Positions 42,987-52,022 are shown, numbered from the stretch's first letter. The stretch is 64,000 nt of DNA from an uncultured Clostridia bacterium (GCA_944367045.1 CALVWI010000009.1:1-64000); one strand, 5' to 3'. Made by a program: numbers and translations. The notes: generated by a model not told the origin, from the sequence alone.

Positions 42987-45931
42987 GCAAAACATTCGCC
43001 AATGTCTTGAAAGGGCTCACGGCGGCGCTCGCCGCGGTCTGCCTCGCCCTCGGCATCGTCCTTGCCGCGGGCAGCGTTCCGCAGAGGGCATTCGCCGAGG
43101 AGACGGAGGGCAAGGTCCTCTATGAAGAGGACTTCTCGGAGGGCGCGGGCGCGCTCTCGGACTACGTCTCTGCATCGGGCGGAGAGGGGACGGTGACGAG
43201 CAATACCATGTTCGACCTGCCCCTTTCGGAGCCTTCGGCATCCAACAACTACTCGGTGGAGTTTGACCTCAAACTCACGGGCACGACGGAGTTCTACGTC
43301 CACTTCGTCGGCCTGGACGGCACCAATCACGACAACATCTATCTGTGCGTCATCGCGCAGGGCACCTACCTCCGCGTGACGGACAACTACGGCCACGACA
43401 TCTACAACAACACGGGCGACCTGCACGGCGGGCTCGACGCGACGCCCGTCGACCTTTCGGACTTCGCGCACTTCAAGCTCGTGTTCTTCGAGGGGTACGT
43501 CGAACTGTGGGTGAACGGCACCCGCCGCTGTGTGAGCCACCTTGTCGACTTCGGCAACAACAACTACATGTCCCGCTCGCCCATCGAGGAGGGGACGATC
43601 TCTTCGATCGCCTTCCATGCGCAGAATGCGGGGGCGGCCGTGCTCGACAACATCCGCGTGACCGAGCCCGTCGGCGGGGCAACGCAATATGAGGCGACGA
43701 ACGCGGAGGAGAGCACGTCCTCCTCCATGACCTTCCCGCTCTCGGCAGTCAACCTCTACCGCGAGAACTTCTCGGCAGAGGCGACCTTCCGCATCACGAG
43801 CACGGAGGCGGCGGGGTATTATCCCACCCTCAAGCTGTACGGGCTCAACGCCTCCCTCCGTGGGAACAATCAGAAGGAGTACGCCGTCAACGTGCAGGCG
43901 TATGTGGAGGGAAGCTCCTTCCTGCCGCAGATCATGTGGCAGCCCGAGGAGGCCGACACGGCATGGCGGGACGTGACGGGAACGGCCGTCACCGTCAGCG
44001 AGGGCGACCTCGTCACCATGCGCGTCGAAGTGTACGGCGATCATTTCGACCTCTACGTCAACGGCGAGCTCAACGCCTCCTCGACCTTCTCCGAGATGGG
44101 CCTTGAGGAGGGCCGCGTGCAGTACATCCGCGTGCAGAGCGGGGGCGGCGGCGCCGTCTGGACGCGCTTTGCCTATTGCGGGTTCGAAGGGGAGAACGGG
44201 ATGTCCGTCACGGCGGACGAGACCCTCGTCATGGAGGGAACGCCCGTCACCTTCACGGCACAGCCCTTCGGCGAGCGCGTATCGGATTGCGCATGGTATG
44301 TGAACGGCGAACGGCAGGCGGAGACGGGGCTCACCTTCGTCCTTGAGGGCGAGGCGGGCGAGTACTCCGTGCAGTACGGCAGCGGCACGCTCATGAGCGA
44401 GCCCGTCACGGTCACCGTCGTCGACCGCATGATCACGCTGTCCGCGGACAGGACGGAGATGTATCCCACCGAGTCGCTCACCGTCACGGCGGAGCTCATG
44501 GGCGACTTTACGGGCGAGAATTTTGCGTGGTACTTAAACGGCGAGAAGCTCGAGGAAACTTCGGCGTCCGTCACGCTCTCCTCGCTTGCGGCGGGCAGCT
44601 ACACGCTGCAGTATAAGAGCGAGAACTGCGAGAGCACCATTACTTTCACCGTGCTCGAAGCGGAAGTCACCGTGACGACGGAGAAGAACAGCTACTTTAC
44701 CGATGAGACCGCGACGTTCACGGCAGAGCTTTCGGGCATCCGTGAGGGCGAGAGCATCTCGTGGTATGTGGACGGCACGCTGCAGGAGGGCGCAGAGGGC
44801 GAGACCTTCTCCCTTCCCATGAGCGCCTATGAGGCGGGCAGCAAGGTGAGGGTGTCTGCCGAGGCCGCGGGCATCCGCAGCGAGGAAGTGACGGTGAGCG
44901 TCGCCTTCGACGTCATGCAGTCCATCAAGGACAACGAGTACTACAAGATCGTCTATGAGGACGTTCTCGAGGAGGGCGGCACCTACGGCAACTTCTCCGT
45001 CGGCAAGGACGAGGACGGCTCGCTCTACCTCTTCAGCGAAGTCGCGAACAACAGTACCTACTACACGCTGAACGCGCCGTCGCTCTCGGGCACCGAGTAT
45101 CTCTTCTCTTATGAGCTGTATATCCCCGCCGACGTCTCCATCAAGAGCTATATCTATCCCTGCCTTGCGGGCCTCAATTCCAACTATCCCGCGGGCATGG
45201 TGGAAGTCGCGTGGGAGGTCAATCCCGAGGGCGTGCGTCCATATATCAAGGACCAGAGCACGGGCAAAGAGTACCTCCACACCGAGTACGGCTTCGGGCT
45301 CGATCTGAGCTACGAGGGCGGCATCGCCAAAAAGGGAGACTGGAACGAGATCGCGGTCGCCGTCTCGGGCAACTATGTCTCCATGTATATCAACGGGCAG
45401 ATCGCGCTCTTCTTTGAGATGACGGGTGCAACGGTGCCCTCGGGCATCAGCTTCAACCTCTTCCCCGACGGCGGGACGGGCGTCGTGCCCCTGCGCATCC
45501 GCAACATCCTCATCGCGGGCGTCGTGGAGCCTGCCCCCGACCTTCAGAGCGTCACCGTCTCCCTCTCCTCCGTCAATGTGGAGAAGGGCGGCACCCTGAC
45601 TGCCTCCGCAACACTCAACCCCTTCAACGCCGAGGCGAATGAGATCGTCTGGTACGTCAACGGCGAGAAGGCGGGCGAGGGCTCCCTCAGCTTCACCTTC
45701 ACGGCAGAGGAGGAGGGCGAATACACCGTCGTGTGCGAAGTGGACGGCATCCGCAGCGCGGAAAAGACGTTCACCGTCACGGCTCCCTCGGGCGGTGACA
45801 GCGGGAGCGAACCATCGGACAACACCGGGCTTTGGATCGGCATCGGCGTTGCGGCCGGCGTCGTCGTCATTGCGGGCATCGTCATCGCAGTCGTCGTCGT
45901 GAAAAAGAAGAAGTCCGAGAAGGACGAGTGA
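42983..45931 (+). CDS. Large membrane-anchored surface protein with lectin-like and Ig-like domains
   Basis: The ATG overlaps the importer stop and GGAGG precedes it. The 982-residue protein has a signal peptide (residues 1-38, ending AFA). Two concanavalin-like domains (about 45-230 and 240-400) share the phrase DLYVNGE or ELWVNGT. Ig-like repeats (about 405-650) have WYVNGE or WYLNGE cores. A third concanavalin-like domain (about 655-855) and one more Ig-like domain (about 860-935) follow. The end is a membrane helix (LWIGIGVAAGVVVIAG) with KKKKSEKDE; there is no LPxTG sortase signal. Glycan capture at the cell surface is the likely job. Confidence 0.75.
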   Translation: MSKTFANVLKGLTAALAAVCLALGIVLAAGSVPQRAFAEETEGKVLYEEDFSEGAGALSDYVSASGGEGTVTSNTMFDLPLSEPSASNNYSVEFDLKLTGTTEFYVHFVGLDGTNHDNIYLCVIAQGTYLRVTDNYGHDIYNNTGDLHGGLDATPVDLSDFAHFKLVFFEGYVELWVNGTRRCVSHLVDFGNNNYMSRSPIEEGTISSIAFHAQNAGAAVLDNIRVTEPVGGATQYEATNAEESTSSSMTFPLSAVNLYRENFSAEATFRITSTEAAGYYPTLKLYGLNASLRGNNQKEYAVNVQAYVEGSSFLPQIMWQPEEADTAWRDVTGTAVTVSEGDLVTMRVEVYGDHFDLYVNGELNASSTFSEMGLEEGRVQYIRVQSGGGGAVWTRFAYCGFEGENGMSVTADETLVMEGTPVTFTAQPFGERVSDCAWYVNGERQAETGLTFVLEGEAGEYSVQYGSGTLMSEPVTVTVVDRMITLSADRTEMYPTESLTVTAELMGDFTGENFAWYLNGEKLEETSASVTLSSLAAGSYTLQYKSENCESTITFTVLEAEVTVTTEKNSYFTDETATFTAELSGIREGESISWYVDGTLQEGAEGETFSLPMSAYEAGSKVRVSAEAAGIRSEEVTVSVAFDVMQSIKDNEYYKIVYEDVLEEGGTYGNFSVGKDEDGSLYLFSEVANNSTYYTLNAPSLSGTEYLFSYELYIPADVSIKSYIYPCLAGLNSNYPAGMVEVAWEVNPEGVRPYIKDQSTGKEYLHTEYGFGLDLSYEGGIAKKGDWNEIAVAVSGNYVSMYINGQIALFFEMTGATVPSGISFNLFPDGGTGVVPLRIRNILIAGVVEPAPDLQSVTVSLSSVNVEKGGTLTASATLNPFNAEANEIVWYVNGEKAGEGSLSFTFTAEEEGEYTVVCEVDGIRSAEKTFTVTAPSGGDSGSEPSDNTGLWIGIGVAAGVVVIAGIVIAVVVVKKKKSEKDE

Positions 45932-45987
45932 TATCGTGCGGGACGGCCGCGCGCGGGAGCGCGCGGCCCTTTCCCCTGAGGAGGAAC

Positions 45988-47895
45988 ATGAAGAGAATAC
46001 TCGCGGCGGCAGCCGCAGGATGTTTGATGATCTGGGGGTTATTGCCGATGTGTGCCTGTAAGGAAGAGGAGGCGCCGTTCGACTATGCGGCGCTCTACAA
46101 GACGGAACGGACGCAGCCGTACGAGGGCGAGGCGCTCACCTCGCGCTCCCGCTACGGCTACACCTGTGCGAACGCGCAGGGCTTTCACAACTGGTACTAT
46201 CTCTACGGAAGGGCGGGCGCGCTTTCCGAGATGACGTGGGATGCGTCCAAGAGCCGCTGGACGGGCGGCGGGGCCTCCATGGACGGCGAACTGCTCTCCC
46301 CGTCGGGCGAAAATATGGCGGTCAGGATGTACCGCTCTCCCTCGGGCGGAGAGGCCGTCCTCTACGGCAACTACCGCGCCGCAGGGGAGGAGGGCGCCTC
46401 GGTGCTCGTCTTTGTCGACGGCGAGAAAGTCTATGAGGGCACCCTGCAGGGCGGCGACACGGTGGGGTACTACATGGAAGTTCCCGTCACCCTCCGCGAG
46501 GGCAGCGAGGTGTGCTTTGCGGCCTCGGGCGGGGATGTATTGTTCGATCCCGCCGTGACCTTCGAGAACGCGCAGAACGAGTCGCTCTATCACCTGACCG
46601 CCGCGGGCAAGCAGTACGGCGACGTCTTTCCCTACTACGACGAGGAGCAGCACCGCCTCTACATGGGCTTTCTGTGGTCGGACAATGCGGCGCTCCCCGA
46701 CAACTACCACGACGCCCTCGAAGTTTCCGACAACATGCTCACCTATACCGATGTTCCCGAGGCGAACAACTACGACGTGTGGCAGTACTACCGCGAGCAC
46801 TACCGCCTCCATCAGCTCTTTGACGTGAGCCGCTTCTGCGACAGGAGCATCTATCCCTATGGCGTGCGCGACAATATGCTGTACTTCGACGAGGAGAACG
46901 GGCGCTATCTCATGGTCGCGGGCTGTTACTATGCGTTCGACGCCGCGGCGCAGACCTCCGACCTCGTCATCTACGCATCTGACGACGAGATGGGCCTGAG
47001 CTGGACGCAGCCCGCAAACGTCGTCGAGGCAGGCTATTCGCGCAACCTGCCCGAGTGCCCCTCCCTCATGAAGATCGGGAACAGGTGGTACGTCTTTGTC
47101 TCGGTCGCCTACAACACGGCGCATCAGGTGGGGCTGCTCCAATACTGGACGGGCGACGAGGGCGTCGACTGCATGGACGTCGACTGGTCGCAAAAGGAGT
47201 TCGCTTTCCTCGACGGCGAGGACCTCTGTGCGGCGCGTCCCACGCAGGTGGGGGAGAAGGTGTACCTCTGGGGCTGGATCCCCTCCACCTACGACAGTAT
47301 GCCCTGGGCGCCCTGGGCGGGCTATCTCAATCTTCCGCGTGAAGTCGTCGTGCGCGAGGACGGCTCCCTCGGCGGTCGGCTGGATCCGGGGCTCTCCGCG
47401 CTCCTCAACTACGGCAAGGTGTACGCGGTGGGGGAGGGGAACTTTACGGCGGAGAACGCCTCCTATGCGGACGGAACGCTCATCTCGGGCGGCGGGCTCG
47501 TGCGCCTCGGCGACTTCCACCGCACCTATACGACCTTCCGTATGGATATGAATGAGAGTCAAAGAGCGGGCATTCAGATGGAACAGGACGGAAAGCGGTA
47601 CCAGGTCGTCATCGAGCGGGAGGGCGGAAAAGCCTTCATGAAGGTACTCTCTCCCGATGATCCGTCGCACAAGGTGAACAGCACGATCTGCCTTCCCTCC
47701 GATACGGGCGTGTTTGACGTCAAGATCGTCTCCGACGGAGAATTTATCGAGTTCTTTGTCAACGATACCTGCGCCCTGACTGCTCACACCGCAATGACGG
47801 GAATGTCGCATACGCTCTCGCTTTTTTGCGACAAGGAAGCGGAATTTTCCAATGTCAGCGTCTCCAAACTCCGTCCCTACGGAGAGATCGACTGA
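45988..47895 (+). CDS. Secreted GH32-like lipoprotein 2 with altered RDP motif
   Basis: GAGGAGGAAC precedes the ATG. The 635-residue protein has a signal peptide and a cysteine at residue 24 (LPMCAC) that may be the lipidation site. The layout repeats that of the lipoprotein at 34925: a beta domain, then GDVFPYYDE, a propeller and LPECPSL, and a C-terminal jelly roll. Where the paralogue has RDP, this protein has GVRDNMLYFDEENGRYLM, an RDN. The loss of the Pro may change activity or specificity, or make it a binding protein. It is the last gene of the locus and is followed by a terminator. Confidence 0.72.
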   Translation: MKRILAAAAAGCLMIWGLLPMCACKEEEAPFDYAALYKTERTQPYEGEALTSRSRYGYTCANAQGFHNWYYLYGRAGALSEMTWDASKSRWTGGGASMDGELLSPSGENMAVRMYRSPSGGEAVLYGNYRAAGEEGASVLVFVDGEKVYEGTLQGGDTVGYYMEVPVTLREGSEVCFAASGGDVLFDPAVTFENAQNESLYHLTAAGKQYGDVFPYYDEEQHRLYMGFLWSDNAALPDNYHDALEVSDNMLTYTDVPEANNYDVWQYYREHYRLHQLFDVSRFCDRSIYPYGVRDNMLYFDEENGRYLMVAGCYYAFDAAAQTSDLVIYASDDEMGLSWTQPANVVEAGYSRNLPECPSLMKIGNRWYVFVSVAYNTAHQVGLLQYWTGDEGVDCMDVDWSQKEFAFLDGEDLCAARPTQVGEKVYLWGWIPSTYDSMPWAPWAGYLNLPREVVVREDGSLGGRLDPGLSALLNYGKVYAVGEGNFTAENASYADGTLISGGGLVRLGDFHRTYTTFRMDMNESQRAGIQMEQDGKRYQVVIEREGGKAFMKVLSPDDPSHKVNSTICLPSDTGVFDVKIVSDGEFIEFFVNDTCALTAHTAMTGMSHTLSLFCDKEAEFSNVSVSKLRPYGEID

Positions 47896-47924
47896 CGTAT
47901 CACACCGATAAAACCGAGAGAGGA

Positions 47925-47952
47925 CCGGGCGGGATGCCCGGCCTTCTTTTGT
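47925..47952 (+). terminator. Terminator of the glycan locus
   Basis: CCGGGC pairs with GCCCGG around GGGAT, and CCTTCTTTTG follows. Confidence 0.7.
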
Positions 47953-48083
47953 GTGTTTTCCGCAAACCAATGAGCAGAATTTTCACAAAAGATAAAATTC
48001 TGACATAAAGGGAAATATTCCGCAAAACAAGCGGGGAGGGAGATGCTATACTATAGAGGAAAATGTAGTAAGGGAGGGTCGGT

Positions 48084-48515
48084 ATGAACGAAAACCGAGA
48101 GCTTGACGGCATTCATTTTTTGTTTCCCGTGGGGGAGAAGACGCCTGCTAAATCGCAGAAGTCCTTTACGGGCGGGGACGTGTATCATTTCATGTTCATT
48201 CCGCACGAGAGCAAACTCAACTGTCCCTTGGGGAACGTGACTTACACGCCCGGTTCGCGCAATAGTTGGCACGCGCACCCCGGGCTGCAGGTGCTTCTTG
48301 TCACCTACGGAAGGGGCTGGTATCAGGAGGAGGGAAAAGAGCCGCGCGAATTGCACGCGGGCGATTACGTCGTCGTGGAGCCCGGCGTCAAGCATTGGCA
48401 CGGCGCCGCGAAAGACAGCTATATGGCGCAGCTGGGGTTTGTCGCCAACTGCCCCGAAAACTCTACGCTGACCTTTGAGCACGTTTCGGACGAAGAATAC
48501 AGTAAATTACCATAA
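48084..48515 (+). CDS. Cupin-domain protein
   Basis: GGAGGGT precedes the ATG. The 143-residue protein has a single cupin. Motif 1 is WHAHPGLQVLLVTYGRG near residues 56-72 and motif 2 is GDYVVVEPGVKHWHG near 93-107. Together these give metal-binding histidines His57, His59, His104 and His106. Such small cupins accompany carboxymuconolactone decarboxylase-like or short-chain dehydrogenase genes. Here an SDR follows after 14 bases, so the two probably act on the same small molecule. Confidence 0.8.
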   Translation: MNENRELDGIHFLFPVGEKTPAKSQKSFTGGDVYHFMFIPHESKLNCPLGNVTYTPGSRNSWHAHPGLQVLLVTYGRGWYQEEGKEPRELHAGDYVVVEPGVKHWHGAAKDSYMAQLGFVANCPENSTLTFEHVSDEEYSKLP

Positions 48516-48529
48516 AAGAGGAGAAAAGC

Positions 48530-49501
48530 ATGAACAGTTTACAGGGAAAAGTGGCGCTCGTCACGGGTTCGGGGCAGGGCGTCGGCCGCGGCATTGCCGA
48601 GTTCTTTGCCCAGGAGGGCGCCGTCGTCATCACCAACAACCGCAAGAGGAAGCAGAATGCCGCGGTGCCCGATTATCTCACGGGCGAGGCGCGGGAGCAG
48701 TTCCTCGCATTGAGCGGTGACGCCGAGACTGCGGCGGAGGCGATCCGAAAAAAGGGCGGGAAAGCCGAGGCGTATTTTTGCGACGTCTCCGACTACGCCG
48801 CCGTGAAAGAGATGATCGACGCCGTCGTTCAAAAGTACGGGCATATCGATATCGTCGTCAATAACGCCGCTGTCACGCAGGCGGGCGGGCTCATGCTGCT
48901 TTCCGAGAGCGATTGGGACCGGCAGACCGTTGTCAAGCTCAAGGGCGCCTTCAACACGATGCGCCTTGCCGCGCCCTACATGATCGAGCAGGGCGGCGGG
49001 AGCTTCATCAACGTCGCTTCCGATGCGTGGGTGGGCATGGCGAATGCCGCCGCTTACAGCGCGGCCAACGCAGGGCTCGTGGGGCTGACCCGCTCCTGTG
49101 CCATGGAGCTTCTCCACTATAACATCAACGTCAACGCCATCTGCCCGCAGGCGGCGTCTCCGGGACACGTCTCGGGCTTCACGAAGACGCTCCTCACCCT
49201 CGAGAAGGCGATGGGTGAGGGGTTCCACATGCCCGATGAAAAGCGCAAAGAGGTGGAGGCCGACCACGGCGACGCCAAAAACCTTGCTCCCTTTCTTGCC
49301 TTTCTCGCAAGCGACGCGGGAAGGAATAAGACGGGCGGCGTATTCTCCCTAACGGCTTCGGGCCGAATCTCGTGGTACGCGCCCGAGAAGGAGCTCGACG
49401 GGCTGCCGCGCTCTTCCCCTCGCACGGTGGAGGAGATCGCAGAGCTCATCCCGAAGTCGCCTCTGAAGGATGCTTTCATGTACGTCGGGGATATATTTTA
49501 G
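48530..49501 (+). CDS. SDR-family protein lacking the catalytic lysine
   Basis: GAGGAG precedes the ATG. The 323-residue protein has the Rossmann dinucleotide site TGSGQGVGRG near residues 12-21 and NNAAVTQAG near 115, both typical of short-chain dehydrogenases. The active-site motif reads YSAANAG: Tyr176 is present, but the Lys expected four residues later is Asn180. A C-terminal extension of about 50 residues and an insertion after the first beta strand make it longer than the usual 250. It pairs with the upstream cupin. It may be a divergent reductase or a non-redox member. Confidence 0.85.
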   Translation: MNSLQGKVALVTGSGQGVGRGIAEFFAQEGAVVITNNRKRKQNAAVPDYLTGEAREQFLALSGDAETAAEAIRKKGGKAEAYFCDVSDYAAVKEMIDAVVQKYGHIDIVVNNAAVTQAGGLMLLSESDWDRQTVVKLKGAFNTMRLAAPYMIEQGGGSFINVASDAWVGMANAAAYSAANAGLVGLTRSCAMELLHYNINVNAICPQAASPGHVSGFTKTLLTLEKAMGEGFHMPDEKRKEVEADHGDAKNLAPFLAFLASDAGRNKTGGVFSLTASGRISWYAPEKELDGLPRSSPRTVEEIAELIPKSPLKDAFMYVGDIF

Positions 49502-49560
49502 AAATTTGTCGAAATAAGCCGTTCGGATTCCGGGCGCCCATTTCGAATTTCATCAAAATA

Positions 49561-49593
49561 AAAAGAGGACTTCCAGGCGGAAGTCCTCTTTTT
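49561..49593. terminator. Bidirectional terminator
   Basis: AAAAGAGGACTTCC is exactly complementary to GGAAGTCCTCTTTT around AGGC, with A and T tracts on both sides. It serves the SDR gene and the convergent membrane protein gene. Confidence 0.85.
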
Positions 49594-49594
49594 G

Positions 49595-50596
49595 TCAGTC
49601 TTTCAGGTCAGGTGCTGCGGGGGGATCGGCCGCGGCGGGGAGCGGCTTGTTCAGCTTTTTCTTTCGGCGGATGCCGTCGAAGATCATATAGATGCCGAGG
49701 CAGGCTGTGAAGATGCAGACCGCAAATCCCACGAGGGCGTTCAACTGGGGCGGGAGATCGCCGCCGGCTGCCGTAGAGAGCGTGATCCCCAGCGAGAACA
49801 GTGAGACGAGTGCATCTGTTAAATTGATGTTTCTCAGCGACTGCGCGATCGGTTCGTGAGCCCGGCCGGATTTTATTTTGTTGATAACGGCGAGGATGAC
49901 TTTATAGAAGGTGTATGTGGCATTGGCAATGGCGAGGATCAGGCCTGTCTCGCTCTTTTGCGGAAGGATGATCATCAGTGTGATGACGGCAGAGAGCGAG
50001 CCTTCCAGCACGAGCAGCGCCGCTCCGCACCAGAGGTAGACGGTAAGCCTTGCCCTTAAGAACTCGCTCGATCCCTTGCCGTACTTCTTGAGGGCGCGGC
50101 CCGAGAAGAGGATGACAATGAGCCGTATCAGCATGAGCGCGAAGTAGTACGAGGTGAGGGCGTAGTACCACGGTGAGCTGTAGTTGATGGCCGTCACGCC
50201 GTTTACGATGACGTAGGCGAAATTGATGAGCGTCGTGATGCCGGAAAAGACGATGGTGCGCACCGAATAGCTCGAGAGGAAGGTGTCCGCAAACTTAATC
50301 TTGCGGAGTTTCTGTTCGGCGGTGTGCTTTGCGTTGGGCCCCCAGCGCACGACGGTGTAGATGGAGTAAGCAAGGAAGAGTGCCGCAAAGCCGTAGACGA
50401 CGGCGGCGACGCTGTTCTCCCCGGAAGAGGAGGCGAGATAGGCAGAGGCTATGATGAGTCCGATCGTTGCGAGATACAGAAGGATAAGGAACCATACGGG
50501 CGGCTCCTTTAAAAAGCCGAGGATCTGCCTGAAGGATTCCTTCCCGCTTGTGCCCGCTGCGGAGGGCTTGCTGTTGGGTTTTTGTTCTTTTGCCAT
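49595..50596 (-). CDS. Unknown polytopic membrane protein
   Basis: The 333-residue protein has about eight predicted membrane segments in two similar halves. Each half is preceded by a basic linker (HTAEQKLRKIKFADTF near 92 and REHEP-like RAHEPIAQSLRNINLTDAL near 243), so an internal duplication is likely. The N-terminal 25 residues are polar and low-complexity (KPNSKPSAAGTSGK) and the tail is rich in Pro and Ala. No known transporter or enzyme motif is seen. It is monocistronic. Confidence 0.7.
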   Translation of the reverse strand: MAKEQKPNSKPSAAGTSGKESFRQILGFLKEPPVWFLILLYLATIGLIIASAYLASSSGENSVAAVVYGFAALFLAYSIYTVVRWGPNAKHTAEQKLRKIKFADTFLSSYSVRTIVFSGITTLINFAYVIVNGVTAINYSSPWYYALTSYYFALMLIRLIVILFSGRALKKYGKGSSEFLRARLTVYLWCGAALLVLEGSLSAVITLMIILPQKSETGLILAIANATYTFYKVILAVINKIKSGRAHEPIAQSLRNINLTDALVSLFSLGITLSTAAGGDLPPQLNALVGFAVCIFTACLGIYMIFDGIRRKKKLNKPLPAAADPPAAPDLKD

Positions 50597-50748
50597 TGCT
50601 CGTTCCTCTTAAGTACTATGATATCATATCTGAACATTTTTATCAAGAGGAAATCCCGTTTTTTTGGCAGGTGAGCGCCAAATTGCGCCTCACTATGCTA
50701 TAATGGAGGAAAAGCGGGAGGCGGGAACCCTCCCGAGGGGGAGGAAGT

Positions 50749-51066
50749 ATGTGGGAATTGCTGTTGGCGGCGGGCATTCCGTCCGTCATCGTCTCATGTG
50801 TCGTGTCGGCGCTCATAAGGCGGCTGGAGCGGCGGGAGAGGCAGCGCGGCGAGGAACAAAAGCGGCGCGAGGAGGACAGGCATAAACTAGAACTCTTGCA
50901 GATCCGCGGGACGCTCGCGGCGATGAGTCTGGGCGAGGCGACGGCGACCGCGCTCAAGCGCGGCCACACGAACGGGGAGACCGATCAGGCGCTCGAGTAC
51001 GAGCAGAGGGTCAAGCACGAGATGCGTGCGTTTTTGGAAAAGAGCGGCGTCGACCACGTCGCATGA
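50749..51066 (+). CDS. Phage-module-type membrane protein with coiled coil
   Basis: GAGGGGGAGG precedes the ATG. The 105-residue protein has one N-terminal membrane segment (about 3-22) and a strongly charged coiled coil from about 23 to 50 (RRLERRERQRGEEQKRREED). The C-terminal half contains LGEATATALKRGHTNGETDQAL and EYEQRVKHE. This layout matches small proteins encoded just before holins in Clostridia phages. No other phage genes are near, so it is a domesticated or remnant piece. The holin-like gene follows after 30 bases. Confidence 0.65.
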   Translation: MWELLLAAGIPSVIVSCVVSALIRRLERRERQRGEEQKRREEDRHKLELLQIRGTLAAMSLGEATATALKRGHTNGETDQALEYEQRVKHEMRAFLEKSGVDHVA

Positions 51067-51096
51067 AGGCCGCGAAAGGCGGCAAAGGGGGAGAAT

Positions 51097-51390
51097 ATGG
51101 AAAGTGCAGCGGAGATGGTTTCGATCCCGGTGATCGTTGCCATCGTGTATGGCGTGATGGCGGTGTACCGTCAGTTGGTGGCGGGGAAGGCCGCCGTGTG
51201 GACGAGCCTCATTCCCGTCTGGGCGGGGCTCTTGGGGACGGTGCTGGGCGTCGTCGCCTACTACCTCGTGCCCGAGGCGATGCCCGCGGACAATGTGCTC
51301 ATGGCGGTTTTATTGGGCCTTTCGTCGGGACTTGCCGCGACGGGCGCCGACCAGGTGTATAAGCAGATCAAAAAGTCGGGGGACGCATGA
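51097..51390 (+). CDS. Holin-like membrane protein
   Basis: The 97-residue protein has three membrane segments (about 8-24, 36-58 and 68-85) with short loops and ends in a polar helix DQVYKQIKKSGDA. It has the size and layout of phage holins of Clostridia, which usually sit between the small coiled-coil protein and an endolysin. No endolysin follows; instead the next gene, overlapping in ATGA, encodes an HEAGH membrane protein. A controlled-permeability or export role is possible. Confidence 0.65.
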   Translation: MESAAEMVSIPVIVAIVYGVMAVYRQLVAGKAAVWTSLIPVWAGLLGTVLGVVAYYLVPEAMPADNVLMAVLLGLSSGLAATGADQVYKQIKKSGDA

Positions 51391-52022
51391 ACGAGTTGAA
51401 GGCAGAGAGAACAAAGCGCGCCGTGAAGACGGCCGCCTATTGGGTGTGGTCGCTCACGTGGGGCGGGGTGATGACGTGGCTCGGCACCCTCATCGCCCTT
51501 GCGCTGCTTGTGACGGGGCACAGACCCAAGCGCCTCGGGCCGAATGTCTACTTTGAGACGGGCACGGGCTGGGGCGGCATGGAGTACGGCGCATTCTTCT
51601 TCGTCGCGAAGGACGACTCACCGTCGACGCGCCTGCACGAGGCGGGGCACGGCATTCAGAATTTGATCTTGGGGCCGTTCATGCCCTTCGTCGTGTGCAT
51701 CCCGTCCGCCGTGCGCTATTGGATGCGGCGCTCTTCGTCGAATGGCGGAAAGAAGGCGTTCTCGGGCATTCTGACGGGCCTTATGGCGCTGCTTGGAGCT
51801 GCCTTTATCGTCCTCTCTGCCTTGGGCGGCGCGACGGGCGGGTATATCGCGTCGCTCGCCGTCGGAATTATTCTCATCGTCTATGCGGGGGCGCTTGCCC
51901 TGTGGCTGTTTGCCTTTGAAATTCCAAAATACGCGGGCGGTACGTATGTGCTGTACGACAGCATCTGGTTCGAGGGTTCGGCGACCCGCCTCGGCGAAAA
52001 GTATTACAGCGCTCATACTTAA
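51387..52022 (+). CDS. Membrane protein with HEAGH zinc-site motif
   Basis: The start overlaps the holin-like gene. The 211-residue protein has a membrane segment near residues 20-43 and two or three more near 125-175. HEAGHGIQN at 84-92 is an HExxH motif (His84, Glu85, His88), followed by LGPFMPFVVCIPSAVRYW. DSIWFEGSATRLG near 192 may give a later ligand. It resembles an uncharacterised Bacillota family with HEYGHGIQ-type motifs. A membrane metallopeptidase is plausible but not proven. A strong terminator follows. Confidence 0.65.
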   Translation: MNELKAERTKRAVKTAAYWVWSLTWGGVMTWLGTLIALALLVTGHRPKRLGPNVYFETGTGWGGMEYGAFFFVAKDDSPSTRLHEAGHGIQNLILGPFMPFVVCIPSAVRYWMRRSSSNGGKKAFSGILTGLMALLGAAFIVLSALGGATGGYIASLAVGIILIVYAGALALWLFAFEIPKYAGGTYVLYDSIWFEGSATRLGEKYYSAHT

